The position numbers were made by a program, and so were the translations under genes. This document shows positions 50,657 to 59,593 of a DNA stretch of 64,000 bases, piece by piece. Numbering within the stretch: position 1 is the stretch's first letter; the number at the start of each line of letters is the position of its first letter. Origin of the DNA: an uncultured Gammaproteobacteria bacterium (lineage in GTDB: Bacteria > Pseudomonadota > Gammaproteobacteria > Pseudomonadales > Pseudohongiellaceae); NCBI GenBank assembly GCA_937898685.1, contig CALEJT010000033.1:12336-76335 (forward strand), in the 5' to 3' direction. Below the pieces are notes generated by a model, which did not search any database, had not been told where the DNA came from, and worked only from the letters and a program-made list of their open reading frames with translations.

Positions 50657-53600
50657 TCAGAAACGGTAGTCGAAGCTCACTGCATAGCGGCGACCGAGTT
50701 CATCACCCACGCGCGTGGTGCCGGCGATCACCGGATCCTTGTCGAACAGGTTGCTGATGTTCAGGCCCGCACGCCAGGTGGCGCCACTATTGGTTTCACC
50801 GGTGTACGACAGACCCAGGTTGGTGAGATTCACTTCGCCCACCGAGTTGTCGTCCACGTCCACGCCTTCGATCCACTGCGCATTGCGGATGGTCTCACCC
50901 TGCCAGTAGTGCTGCAGACTGAGGCCGAAACTGCCGATGTTGTAGTTCACCATTGCGGTGAAGGTCTTGTCGGGAATGGTGGCAGTGCCGGCCTGGTCAA
51001 GCGTGGGGCTGTTCAGCGGCGTGGTGGAGTTCTCGTCCATCAGCCCACCGATGAAGCGGAAGGTCATGGTTTCCGTCTGGTCGGAGAAGAAGTTGGGCTC
51101 AATGCGATAGCTGGCTTCGAGGTCCCAACCCCGTACCTTGGCGGCGTTGATGTTGATGAACTGCACGCGGATCGAGGAGATCAGCCCGTCACTGCCGAAG
51201 GTGATCTGATCGCACAGCGCTCCGGTGAGGAAGCAGGCATCGATGGTCTGCTGCTCGGTGAAGTTGCCGATCGCCGAAGTCAGATCGACTTCGTAGTGGT
51301 CAGCCGACAGCGACAGCCCTTCGATGAACGAGGGCTGATACACGAAGCCCAACACCGTCGTATCGGCTTCCTCGGCCTTCAGGTCCGGGTTGCCGCCCGT
51401 CAGGTTGAAGGTGGTGTAGGTGATGTCACCGTTGAAGCGGTCGGTGACGTTGGCACCACGGCCCTGCTGCACGAAGAGTTCCTCGAACGAGCCTTCGCGA
51501 ATGTCGTGCGAGAAGGTGCCGCGCAGGCGCAGATCGGAATACACCTGGATGCTCAGCCCCGCCTTCCACGTGGTGAACTCACCGGCGCGGGAATAGTTGG
51601 ACCAGCGCGCGGCGAGGTTGAGTTCGACGTTGCGATCACCCTGCTGTGAGGCGTAGAGCGGAATGATGCTTTCGCCGAACACTTCATACACGTGATAGCC
51701 ACCGGTGAACTCGGGCTGCCCCGAGAAACGGTGCAGGCTGTCGGCGGTGGCGGCACAGTTGATCGACGGTGCCACGCCGCGCAGCACCACGGTGCCATCC
51801 GGTAGCGTGACGTTACAGGGAGCACCCAGTGAGTCGATCGCATCGTCGACGATGTACTGCTTGATGTTGGACGTACGGTAGGTGGCGCCGAGCGCAGCGC
51901 TGATCGGGCCGGCCCAGCCTTCGAACAAGGTGCCGTTGGCCACGGCCTCGGCGAAGATCATTTCCTGATCCGAGATGCCGGTCTTCGTGCGCGAGGAATG
52001 GATGTAGTCGATCGCCTCCTGCGACTGCAAACCCTTGCCCAGCATGTTCACCGGCACGCAGTCGCTGATGGTGTTGTCGATGCTGTCCACCGCGAAGGGG
52101 TAGTCCACGGGTTCCGGCATGCCCGGGGTGGTGGCGCCGAAGTCGCTGCGGAAGACGCGGATGTTGTCCCGGGCCCACTGGGCGAGTTCGGCTTCGAGAT
52201 TGCGGCCCTGTTCCTGGAGCTGGCGCTGCACGAGTTTGATGCGGCAGATCGGCTGACCGTTGGCGGGATCGGTGACGACGTCGGTGGCCATGTAGAAGCG
52301 GTCGAGACGTTCCCAGCGATTGTTCTCGTTGTGTTTGCGCGCCTTGCCCGTCTGCCACTGGCCGCGCAGGTTCCAGTCACCCCAGAGATCCTGGTCGAAG
52401 CCCACGGTCAGAGAACCGATGCGGTTGACGATTTCCGGAGCTTCCACTCTGCCGATCGGCACGTCGAGCATGCCGTGCTGGTCGACGCGAATGGATTGGC
52501 GGTTCTCTGCCGCCATCAGTTCACGTACCGACTGCGGCAGGAAGGGGTTGTCCTGATACAGCGTCATGAAGGCCAGGTTGGCATGACCGAGACCGGTACC
52601 CGAAGCACCGGAGGAACTCGGCTCCGGCGTGTTCGCGGTGCGGCCGAACAGGAAGTGGCCCCACAGCGTCGTGCCCTCCTGGGCTTCCCAGTCGGCCCCC
52701 ACGAAGAAGGTCTGCTGTTTCACACCGACGCGCTCGAAGCTCTGCGGATGCCCCGCGACGAAGAGCTCGTACTGCGGATCCCCGGGCGCACCCACCATCG
52801 TGTTCTGGTTGCCGTTGCCGGCATAGGAGGCGAAATCACCATCGACGTAGGGCACGATGCCCTGGCCGTCACGCGTGAAGTGCTGACGATGCAGGGCCGA
52901 GCCGGGGGTGGTGGTGATCAAACCCGTTGGAGAGAAGTTGCTGCTGTAGACGTAGTTGCGCGTCAGGCGCAGCGGCTCGTTCGGTGTGGCGGTGGCGGAA
53001 ATCCAATTGGGGTTCTTCACGTAGCCCTGGCGTTTGTCCCAATCGGCGTTGTTGCGGCGATAGGTATCGTTCACACGCACTTCCATCGCACCGAAGGTAT
53101 GCAGGCTGCCGTCGAGGAACCCGCGGCCCCAGGTGATCGAGCCGCGGTTGAATTCACCATCGCCTTCCTCGTTGATGCCGGTGCGGTAGGCAAGGTCCAG
53201 ACCTTCGAAGCGGCGGTTGAGGATGAAGTTGGTGACACCTGCGAGCGCGTCGGCACCGTAGGCAGCGGAAGCGCCACCGGTGACCACGTCGACACGTTGG
53301 ATGAGGGTGCTGGGCAGGTAGTCGACGCTCACCGAACTGCGACGGTCGGAGGGCACGACACGCGAACCATCGAGCAGCACCAGCGTGCGGTTGCCGCCCA
53401 TGCCGCGCATGTTGAGCTGGCTTTGACCGACGTCGGCCGTCACACGGTTGGCGATGTTGTCGGAACTGACGTTGTTGAAGAATTGGGGCAGGGACTGCAG
53501 CTGCTCCGCCATGCCGCTCTGCGGCTGGAACATGATCAGCTCTTCCTGAGACATGGCCGTGACCGGTACCGGTGATTCGAAACCCACATCGCGTGCGATA

Positions 53601-53755
53601 CGCGAGCCGGTGACCATGACTTCTTCCACCTGCTGATTGCCTTGCTGCGCAGCCGCATGCTGAGCGGAAAGCGCGGTGAGGAGGCTGGTGGTGGTTAGGG
53701 TTGAGATGGCGAGCGCCAGACGACGCCGCGCCGGACGACTGCGTGCGGTATGCAT
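50657..53755 (-). CDS. TonB-dependent receptor (substrate unknown)
   Basis: 1032-aa outer-membrane receptor. Signal peptide to about residue 36 (QHAAAQ), TonB box region VEEVMVTGSRI, and a plug with LNMRGMGGNRTLVLLDGSR and AAYGADALAGVTNFILNRRF. A large barrel ends GRRYAVSFDYRF with the canonical terminal Phe. The N-terminus is basic (RSRPARRRLA). It is divergent from the L-lactate permease gene with 398 bases between; whether both respond to the same nutrient is unknown. The family is typically assigned to oligopeptide, carbohydrate or siderophore uptake, and sequence alone does not decide. Confidence 0.92.
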   Translation of the reverse strand: MHTARSRPARRRLALAISTLTTTSLLTALSAQHAAAQQGNQQVEEVMVTGSRIARDVGFESPVPVTAMSQEELIMFQPQSGMAEQLQSLPQFFNNVSSDNIANRVTADVGQSQLNMRGMGGNRTLVLLDGSRVVPSDRRSSVSVDYLPSTLIQRVDVVTGGASAAYGADALAGVTNFILNRRFEGLDLAYRTGINEEGDGEFNRGSITWGRGFLDGSLHTFGAMEVRVNDTYRRNNADWDKRQGYVKNPNWISATATPNEPLRLTRNYVYSSNFSPTGLITTTPGSALHRQHFTRDGQGIVPYVDGDFASYAGNGNQNTMVGAPGDPQYELFVAGHPQSFERVGVKQQTFFVGADWEAQEGTTLWGHFLFGRTANTPEPSSSGASGTGLGHANLAFMTLYQDNPFLPQSVRELMAAENRQSIRVDQHGMLDVPIGRVEAPEIVNRIGSLTVGFDQDLWGDWNLRGQWQTGKARKHNENNRWERLDRFYMATDVVTDPANGQPICRIKLVQRQLQEQGRNLEAELAQWARDNIRVFRSDFGATTPGMPEPVDYPFAVDSIDNTISDCVPVNMLGKGLQSQEAIDYIHSSRTKTGISDQEMIFAEAVANGTLFEGWAGPISAALGATYRTSNIKQYIVDDAIDSLGAPCNVTLPDGTVVLRGVAPSINCAATADSLHRFSGQPEFTGGYHVYEVFGESIIPLYASQQGDRNVELNLAARWSNYSRAGEFTTWKAGLSIQVYSDLRLRGTFSHDIREGSFEELFVQQGRGANVTDRFNGDITYTTFNLTGGNPDLKAEEADTTVLGFVYQPSFIEGLSLSADHYEVDLTSAIGNFTEQQTIDACFLTGALCDQITFGSDGLISSIRVQFININAAKVRGWDLEASYRIEPNFFSDQTETMTFRFIGGLMDENSTTPLNSPTLDQAGTATIPDKTFTAMVNYNIGSFGLSLQHYWQGETIRNAQWIEGVDVDDNSVGEVNLTNLGLSYTGETNSGATWRAGLNISNLFDKDPVIAGTTRVGDELGRRYAVSFDYRF

Positions 53756-53797
53756 GGATGTGGTCCCCTCTGTTTCATTTTTCTAGTGGTCGAGCGC

Positions 53798-53821
53798 GTG
53801 TCAGATTGCGCGGCTTGACAC
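53798..53821. promoter_or_regulatory. Palindrome between receptor and lactate permease genes
   Basis: GTGTCA (53798-53803) and TGACAC (53816-53821) are perfect inverted 6-mers 12 bases apart, 43 bases upstream of the receptor start. The right arm also forms TTGACA, a possible -35. The remaining 54.15-kb divergent gap shows no gene; AAAGGGA before 54154 is the permease ribosome site. Confidence 0.45.
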
Positions 53822-54153
53822 TTTGTTATTGGTAGAGCGGTAACACACGCGGGATCGGTTTCGTCCTGCCCGCCGATCTCCATGTGGGATGTTGCTGAGA
53901 AAGACGGCTAAAAGGTAGCGGAATTCCGGGAATTGTCGAGGAACGTACAGTTCGGTGCGTCGCCGCTTCCGACTCTCGGCGCGATGCGCGCAACACCCCA
54001 AAAATCCGCGGCGTGTCTGGGTTTTCAGTTCTTTACGGGCGCAGGGGAAATAGGGGATCATGCGCGGCTCGTCCGGGCGTGCCCCTCTTATGTAGTCGGC
54101 CTGGATACCAACAGAACCCAACCTGAAACCAAGAACTAAAGGGACCCCAGACG

Positions 54154-55764
54154 ATGTGGGAACAAAACTACCTACCGGTCGCGGATAACTTGGCCCTGTC
54201 GGCCTTTCTAGCGGCCATTCCGATCTTCGTACTGCTAACTCTCATCGGCATCATGCGCAAACCTGCCTGGGTTGCCGCCGTCTCCGGTCTCGTGACCGCC
54301 TTCATCATCGCCATCGCCGTCTACGGCATGCCGGTGAAGCTCGCCGTAGGCGCTGCCACTTATGGTGCCGCGCAGGGTCTGTTCCCGATCGGCTGGGTGG
54401 TGTACTGGGCCATCGTGCTGTATCGCATCACGCTCGACACCGGAAAGTTCGAGATCATCAAGGATTCCATCGGTGGTCTGACGCCTGACCGCCGTCTGCA
54501 GGCGATGTTGATCGCCTTCGCCTTCGGTGCCTTCATCGAAGGTGCCACTGGTTTCGGTACGCCGGTAGCCGTTGCCGCCGCAATGCTCACCGGTCTGGGC
54601 TTCTCGCCCTTCTTCGCTGCCGGCATCTGCCTGTTGGCCAACACCGCGCCGGTAGCCTTCGGCTCGATCGGTACCCCGATCGTGACCCTGGCCAGCATCA
54701 CCGGTCTGCCGGAGCTCGAACTGAGCGCCTGGGTGGGCCGTTTGTGTGCGCCGATCTCCATCTTCGTCCCTGCCTACCTGATTCTCGTGATGGGCGGTCG
54801 CAAGGGTCTGAAGGGCGTGATTCCGGCTGCCGTCGTGTGTGGTCTGTGCTTCGCTTCCACCCAGTACCTCGTTTCCAACTACATCGGCCCGCAGCTGACC
54901 GACATTCTGGCTGCCATGGCCGCCATCCTGGGTCTGGTCATCCTGTTCAAGGTCTGGCAGCCGGCCGACCAGTTCGTGATGGCTGGTGACCATCAGGCCA
55001 CCCTGACCGTACGCAAACATCCGACCAACGAAACCCTGTTGGCCTGGTCGCCCTACATCCTGCTCGTGATCTTCGTACTGGTCTGGGGCAGCCCGTGGGG
55101 TAAAGCGGTGCTGGATCAGGCCACCGTGGTCTTCGAATGGCCGGGTCTGCACAACCAGGTGCAGCAGAGCCTGCCGGTGGTCAACACCCCGACCCCGTAT
55201 GCGGCTCGCTACTCCTTCGGTTGGCTCTCCGCCGCTGGTACCGCGTGCGCGCTGGCCAGCCTGGTAGCTTCCTTCGTACTGAAGATGCCCTTCGGTCAGT
55301 ACGTTGCCACCCTGGGCAAGGTGCTGCGTCAGATGGCCTTCTCGCTGCTGACCATCGCCTCCGTACTGGCACTGGCGCTGCTGATGAACTACTCCGGCTC
55401 CATCGTCACCATGGGCATGGCCTTCTCCGCCACCGGCGTGCTGTTCCCGTTCTTCAGCGCGCTGCTGGGCTGGCTGGGCGTGTTCCTCACCGGTAGCGAC
55501 ACCTCCGCCAACGCCCTCTTCGGCAACCTGCAGGTGATCACCGCCAACCAGCTGGGTCTCGACCCCGCCATGATGGCTGCCGCCAACTCCGCCGGCGGTG
55601 TGATGGGCAAGATGATCAGCTTGCAGAGCCTGGCCGTGGCTGTGGCCGCAACCGGCATGGCGCGCGCGCAGGAAGGCGAGCTGCTGCGCTTCACCTTCAA
55701 GCACAGTGTGTTCCTGGCAAGTGTGCTGGGTGCGTTGTCGATGATCTACGCCTACAGCTTCTGA
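54154..55764 (+). CDS. lldP: L-lactate permease (LctP family)
   Basis: 536-aa inner-membrane transporter for L-lactate (and often glycolate) with about 13 hydrophobic helices. Family landmarks are the N-terminal block ending VYWAIVLYRITLDTGKFE, FGAFIEGATGFGTPVAVAAA, and GSDTSANALFGNLQ near the C-terminus. The glutamate in the IEGATGFGTP motif is the conserved one. The gene stands alone, with no lactate dehydrogenase genes beside it, and ends in a strong terminator. AAAGGGA lies 12 bases before the ATG. Confidence 0.92.
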   Translation: MWEQNYLPVADNLALSAFLAAIPIFVLLTLIGIMRKPAWVAAVSGLVTAFIIAIAVYGMPVKLAVGAATYGAAQGLFPIGWVVYWAIVLYRITLDTGKFEIIKDSIGGLTPDRRLQAMLIAFAFGAFIEGATGFGTPVAVAAAMLTGLGFSPFFAAGICLLANTAPVAFGSIGTPIVTLASITGLPELELSAWVGRLCAPISIFVPAYLILVMGGRKGLKGVIPAAVVCGLCFASTQYLVSNYIGPQLTDILAAMAAILGLVILFKVWQPADQFVMAGDHQATLTVRKHPTNETLLAWSPYILLVIFVLVWGSPWGKAVLDQATVVFEWPGLHNQVQQSLPVVNTPTPYAARYSFGWLSAAGTACALASLVASFVLKMPFGQYVATLGKVLRQMAFSLLTIASVLALALLMNYSGSIVTMGMAFSATGVLFPFFSALLGWLGVFLTGSDTSANALFGNLQVITANQLGLDPAMMAAANSAGGVMGKMISLQSLAVAVAATGMARAQEGELLRFTFKHSVFLASVLGALSMIYAYSF

Positions 55765-55785
55765 TCATCGGTTCAGAGTCGAAAG

Positions 55786-55819
55786 CGGCGGGATGGGTAA
55801 CCATCCCGCCGTTTTTTTT
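55786..55819 (+). terminator. Intrinsic terminator of lldP
   Basis: CGGCGGGATGG, GTAA, CCATCCCGCCG then eight T residues: very stable and well placed. Confidence 0.93.
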
Positions 55820-55823
55820 GCCT

Positions 55824-56654
55824 TTAGAAAAGGCCGGCGAGCTTTGCCTGCAGAGCGGGCAGCGAGGCGATGGGCAGGGTGAAGGTGTCCTTCAACAGCA
55901 ACTCGAGTTCCGCCGCGCTCTCGAGTGTGCGCTTCCGTGGCGCCTGATCCACGCGGTAGACGCTGTAGTCGCGATCGAGCAGCGCATGGCGGCTGAGTGA
56001 GCCGTCGACCTCGCGTCGCACACAGCTTGCGACGAGATGCTTCACGAAGCGCGACTCGGGATGCGTGGCGACGAACCAATTGCTTTGCACGAAGTCCGCC
56101 GGCATGGAGGCTTCCGGTTGAAACCAATAGACGGGGCGTACGCTGTCGTTCAGGAATACTTCGAGCAGGAGACCACTGCCACTTTGCCGCAGCCGCAAGG
56201 TCTCGAGTGGGGTCGCTTGTTGCAGCTCGGTTTCGAGGCGAAGCGGTGCCAGAGGGGTCAGACCGCCGAAGCCCACGTCCACCAGCCATTCCTGGCCCTT
56301 GAGTTCCACCATCAGCGCCTGATGGGTGCGAGGCGGGCGCGCATCGGCTGGCTGATTCCACAACACGCGTGCGGACAAACCCTGCACGCTGAAGCCCAGT
56401 GTTTGCAGCACCAGCATGAAGAGCCCGTTCTGTTCGAAGCAGTAACCACCGCGGCGACGCAGCACCAACTTGTCGAACAAGGTGGCGGGATCGATGGCGG
56501 GTGGCTGTCCCTGCCACGAGTCGAGGTTCTCGAAGCTCACGTTGAGCACGTGATGCAACTGCAGCGCCTGCAGTGTCTCGAAAGTGGTGTCGAGTGGACC
56601 GGCGTAGCCGATGCGTTCGCAGTACTGCTTCAGTTGCGTGCAAGTGAGTGACAT
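55824..56654 (-). CDS. nat: Arylamine N-acetyltransferase
   Basis: 276-aa acetyl-CoA-dependent enzyme. The catalytic triad is complete: Cys72 in RRGGYCFEQN, His111 in RTHQALM and Asp126 in LVDVGFGG. The N-terminal HVLNVSFENLD block is also typical. Substrates could be arylamines, hydrazines or arylhydroxylamines; a natural role is unproven in most bacteria. It is the last gene of a minus-strand run with a membrane protein and a glycosyltransferase, 42 bases downstream of the former, which may be coincidental. Confidence 0.92.
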   Translation of the reverse strand: MSLTCTQLKQYCERIGYAGPLDTTFETLQALQLHHVLNVSFENLDSWQGQPPAIDPATLFDKLVLRRRGGYCFEQNGLFMLVLQTLGFSVQGLSARVLWNQPADARPPRTHQALMVELKGQEWLVDVGFGGLTPLAPLRLETELQQATPLETLRLRQSGSGLLLEVFLNDSVRPVYWFQPEASMPADFVQSNWFVATHPESRFVKHLVASCVRREVDGSLSRHALLDRDYSVYRVDQAPRKRTLESAAELELLLKDTFTLPIASLPALQAKLAGLF

Positions 56655-56696
56655 CGAATTCCTCGAGTGTGTTTCTTCAGCCGCCGATGGTGCACC

Positions 56697-58313
56697 TCAG
56701 TCGTTCAACCAGAGCTCTGGCAGGGAATGATCCCAAACCAGCACCCGGCGCGTGTCGTCGATCGTGAGTGTGCGTATCGGCGAGCCGAACTGTTGTTCCA
56801 ATGCGCGTTCGCAAAGATCCAGGGCGGGGCATTCGCCTTCGTCGTTCGGCGTGGCAGTGAGGAGGATGAACACTTCACGCTGACCTGCCGGCAGATCTGC
56901 TTGCGAATACCACCGGCTTGAACTCTGCGGCCGCCAGCTGGCGGAAACGCGGCCGTTCCCTGCATCGAAACTCACGGGGCGCACGATCACTGCGCCATCG
57001 CTGAGCGCGGTGACGGCATTGGCTGCCGCCCCCCAATAGGTGCCGTAGCCGTAGCTCAAACCATTCTCCTGCAAGAACGCGAGCGTGGCGGCGACGTGGC
57101 GATGGTCGAAGTGCCAACTTTCGCTCTGCCGTGCCGGTGTCGTGGAAAGAATTCCATTCACCACGAAGCCCAAGGCCATGACCGGCAGGGCTGCACGCAA
57201 GGCAAGCGGGAGCTCATGCCAATGACGCTCCGCCAATACCGTCAACACCACCGCGATCAGATAGAAGGCATTGATCAGAAGCCGCGCGCCGAGTTCGAAC
57301 GATGAGCCTTGGGTCTCGCTCAACAGGAAGGCACCGCAGATGCCCGCAGTGGAGAAAACGGTGAAGACGACGAGCGCGGCAGTCACCGCATCCCGCAAGA
57401 GTCCACCTGCGACTGACTGATACAACAGGGGCAACAACACCAGTGCCAAGGCGGCGCAGGAAAGATAGGCGCCGAGCATGCCCATCACGAAAGGAATGAA
57501 CTGCAACAAGGCTCCTGCCTCGCGCAGTAGCAGTGCAATTTTCGCTGGGAACTGCTCCCAACCCCCCACGTCGTACTCCATGCTGGGCAGGTCGAACAGA
57601 CCAAAGCCATAGGTGCGCGCCACGACGATGCTGAGCAGCGCGATGACGAATAGCGCAGTCGCTTGCCGGCGCTCGATACCGAGTCGTGGCCACGCGAAAG
57701 CGCTGAGTGCCAACAGCAGCAGCGGCAGGTTGTAGGCGGGTAAGAGCCAGGGGTCGGACAAGGCCGCCGCACTGAGCAGGAGGCACGAGGCCACCAGCTT
57801 GCCGAGCCCACCATTGCGCAGCCACGCCAGCACCAGCGCGAGTGCGAAGAGGCCGAAGAGATTGCTGCTGTTGTGGGTGGTGGAATAGGCGAGCAAGCCG
57901 CGCAGATGCGCTTCCACACCGGCAAACAAGAGCAGCGCTGCGAGCAAGGGTGCGGCATGACGCGCGCCACATTGCCAGGCAAGTACGCCGCTCATCATCG
58001 CGGCACCGACGAAGATCAACCAACCACTGAGCAGCGGCACCGCCGGCTCGGCGCCGAAGATGGCATAGCCGAGAAAATGCAGGGGAAAGAGTGCCAGCAG
58101 CCAGTTGTCCTGTGTGAAGCGCCACGAGCTCAACCAACTCAAACCGTGTTCACGCAGGCCTTGCCACAACACGAGCGAATGACTCGAATCGGGATCGAGA
58201 AAGGCCTGACTCAACACGAGGCGCAGACTGAGATAGAGGCCTCCGAGTGCGAGCAGGGCAACACCGCCCTTCGGTAAGAAGGGATTGCAGCGAAGAGCAG
58301 GAAGTTCAGGCAT
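56697..58313 (-). CDS. Polytopic membrane protein, possible GT-C-type glycosyltransferase
   Basis: 538-aa protein with about ten to twelve hydrophobic segments up to residue 400 and a soluble C-terminal part (about 405-538). An early extracytoplasmic acidic patch, LDPDSSHSLVLWQG, is placed like the catalytic Asp loop of GT-C enzymes (after the first helix), but I see no firm family signature. The start overlaps the end of the upstream GT2 gene by 8 bases, so the two are co-translated. Together they resemble GtrB plus a serotype-specific Gtr transferase, in which the GT2 loads a lipid carrier and the membrane protein uses it outside. That function is inference. Confidence 0.7.
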   Translation of the reverse strand: MPELPALRCNPFLPKGGVALLALGGLYLSLRLVLSQAFLDPDSSHSLVLWQGLREHGLSWLSSWRFTQDNWLLALFPLHFLGYAIFGAEPAVPLLSGWLIFVGAAMMSGVLAWQCGARHAAPLLAALLLFAGVEAHLRGLLAYSTTHNSSNLFGLFALALVLAWLRNGGLGKLVASCLLLSAAALSDPWLLPAYNLPLLLLALSAFAWPRLGIERRQATALFVIALLSIVVARTYGFGLFDLPSMEYDVGGWEQFPAKIALLLREAGALLQFIPFVMGMLGAYLSCAALALVLLPLLYQSVAGGLLRDAVTAALVVFTVFSTAGICGAFLLSETQGSSFELGARLLINAFYLIAVVLTVLAERHWHELPLALRAALPVMALGFVVNGILSTTPARQSESWHFDHRHVAATLAFLQENGLSYGYGTYWGAAANAVTALSDGAVIVRPVSFDAGNGRVSASWRPQSSSRWYSQADLPAGQREVFILLTATPNDEGECPALDLCERALEQQFGSPIRTLTIDDTRRVLVWDHSLPELWLND

Positions 58314-59253
58314 CCGAGAAGCCCACGCGCCGCGCCACGACGTAGAGCGGACGGTTCTTCACTTCGCGATAGATGCGTCCGATGTATTCACCGACCAAGC
58401 CAAGGAAAAACAACTGCACGCCGCCGAGGAACAGCACCACCACCATCAGTGAGGCATAGCCCGGCGTGTCGGCGCCGTAGAGCAAGGTCTTCACGATGAT
58501 GTAGAAGCCGAAAAGAAAGGAGAGGGTGGCAATGACGAGACCGAGATACACGCTGATGCGGATCGGCAAGGTGCTGAACGACGTGAGTCCGCTCAGCGCG
58601 AAATTCCACAGACGCCAGTAGTTGAACTTGGTGGCGCCGCCGGCGCGTTCAGGCCGTTCGAACTCGACCGAGGCTTGCTTGAATCCAGGCCAGCAGTAGA
58701 GGCCTTTCATGAAGCGATCCTTCTCCGGCAGGAGCTTGAGCACGTCGAGCACCTTGCGATCCATCAGGCGGAAATCACCGACGTCGTCGGGAATCTTGAT
58801 GTCGCTGACGAGATTGAAGAGACGATAGAACAGCATCGCGCTGCTGCGCTTCATCATCGCATCCTGCGCACGGCTCGAGCGGCGTGCGAGCACGACGTCA
58901 TAGCCTTCGCGCCAGCGTGCGACGAGAGCCGGGATCACTTCGGGTGGATCCTGCAAGTCGGCATCGATGGGAATTGCGGCGTCCCCGGAGGCGTGTTCGA
59001 TCGCAGCCGACATCGCCGCTTCCTTGCCGAAGTTGCGCGAGAACAACAGCACTTTCACGCGTGCGTCGCGTTGCGCCAGGGTTTCGAGCATGGCGGGAGA
59101 GCTGTCGGTGGAGCCGTCGTCGACGAAGATGAGTTCGTAGTCGAGATCGGAAAGAGTCTGCAGCGCCGCGGCAACCCGCTCATAGAACAGCGGCAACACG
59201 GCCGCTTCGTTGTAGACAGGAACCAGAATGGAAAGCAGGTCTCTGGAATTCAT
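58306..59253 (-). CDS. GT2 glycosyltransferase, GtrB/dolichol-phosphate-mannose synthase-like
   Basis: 315-aa enzyme that transfers a sugar from a nucleotide donor to undecaprenyl phosphate. The N-terminal GT-A domain (1-225) has SILVPVYNEAAVLPLFYER, IFVDDGSTDSS, the metal motif IDADLQDPPE and RRSSRAQDAMMKR. Two C-terminal membrane helices (about 235-255 and 270-292) follow, ending IGRIYREVKNRPLY, as in GtrB/ArnC/PglA-like proteins. It lies at the head of a minus-strand operon with the membrane protein. The sugar and acceptor glycan are not predictable here. Confidence 0.9.
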   Translation of the reverse strand: MNSRDLLSILVPVYNEAAVLPLFYERVAAALQTLSDLDYELIFVDDGSTDSSPAMLETLAQRDARVKVLLFSRNFGKEAAMSAAIEHASGDAAIPIDADLQDPPEVIPALVARWREGYDVVLARRSSRAQDAMMKRSSAMLFYRLFNLVSDIKIPDDVGDFRLMDRKVLDVLKLLPEKDRFMKGLYCWPGFKQASVEFERPERAGGATKFNYWRLWNFALSGLTSFSTLPIRISVYLGLVIATLSFLFGFYIIVKTLLYGADTPGYASLMVVVLFLGGVQLFFLGLVGEYIGRIYREVKNRPLYVVARRVGFSDA

Positions 59254-59419
59254 CGGGCCTCATCCTTCACTGGCCGCGAAGGATAGCATGAGCCTGTAGT
59301 GTGGGCTTTATGTGGATACACGAGGGTGGGCGAGGGCAGCGCTGGACGGTGCATTGCACCGGGCACAGCCTGAGCGACAGGCGGCTGTAACCTCGCTGGA
59401 ACTGAACCAAGTGAATCCA

Positions 59420-59503
59420 GCGCGCGATGCTTGAATTTCACCTTGGCTTCGAACATCACACGTTGGGCAGCGCCGCATGGCGGCTCAGCCCAAGCTACGA
59501 AGG
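59420..59503. repeat. Dispersed repeat element (REP-like)
   Basis: Contains GATGCTTGAATTTCACCTTG and ends ACACGTTGGGCAGCGCCGC followed by GGCTCAGCCCAAGCTACGAA. The right-end palindrome (TTGGGC ... GCCCAA) and the interior match elements at 7.98-8.06 and 29.43-29.54 kb. It lies in the 340-base gap between the GT2 and OmpA-like genes, which holds no gene. Confidence 0.68.
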
Positions 59504-59539
59504 AACCAACATACTAGGAGCCGCGCAATAGGAGCTACC

Positions 59540-59569
59540 AAAAAGAACCCCCGCATCGGCGGGGGTTCT
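59540..59569 (-). terminator. Intrinsic terminator of the OmpA-like gene
   Basis: On the minus strand, AGAACCCCCGC, CGAT, GCGGGGGTTCT followed by TTTTTGG; 24 bases after the stop. Confidence 0.9.
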
Positions 59570-59593
59570 GATACTGCTTGGCTTGCGGCTGAC

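Noticed and set aside
51998..53575. 525-codon plus-strand frame
   Set aside because: Antisense to the third TonB receptor; no motifs and biased composition.
54235..55704. 489-codon minus-strand frame
   Set aside because: Antisense to lldP; Gly/Asp/His-rich translation without family features.
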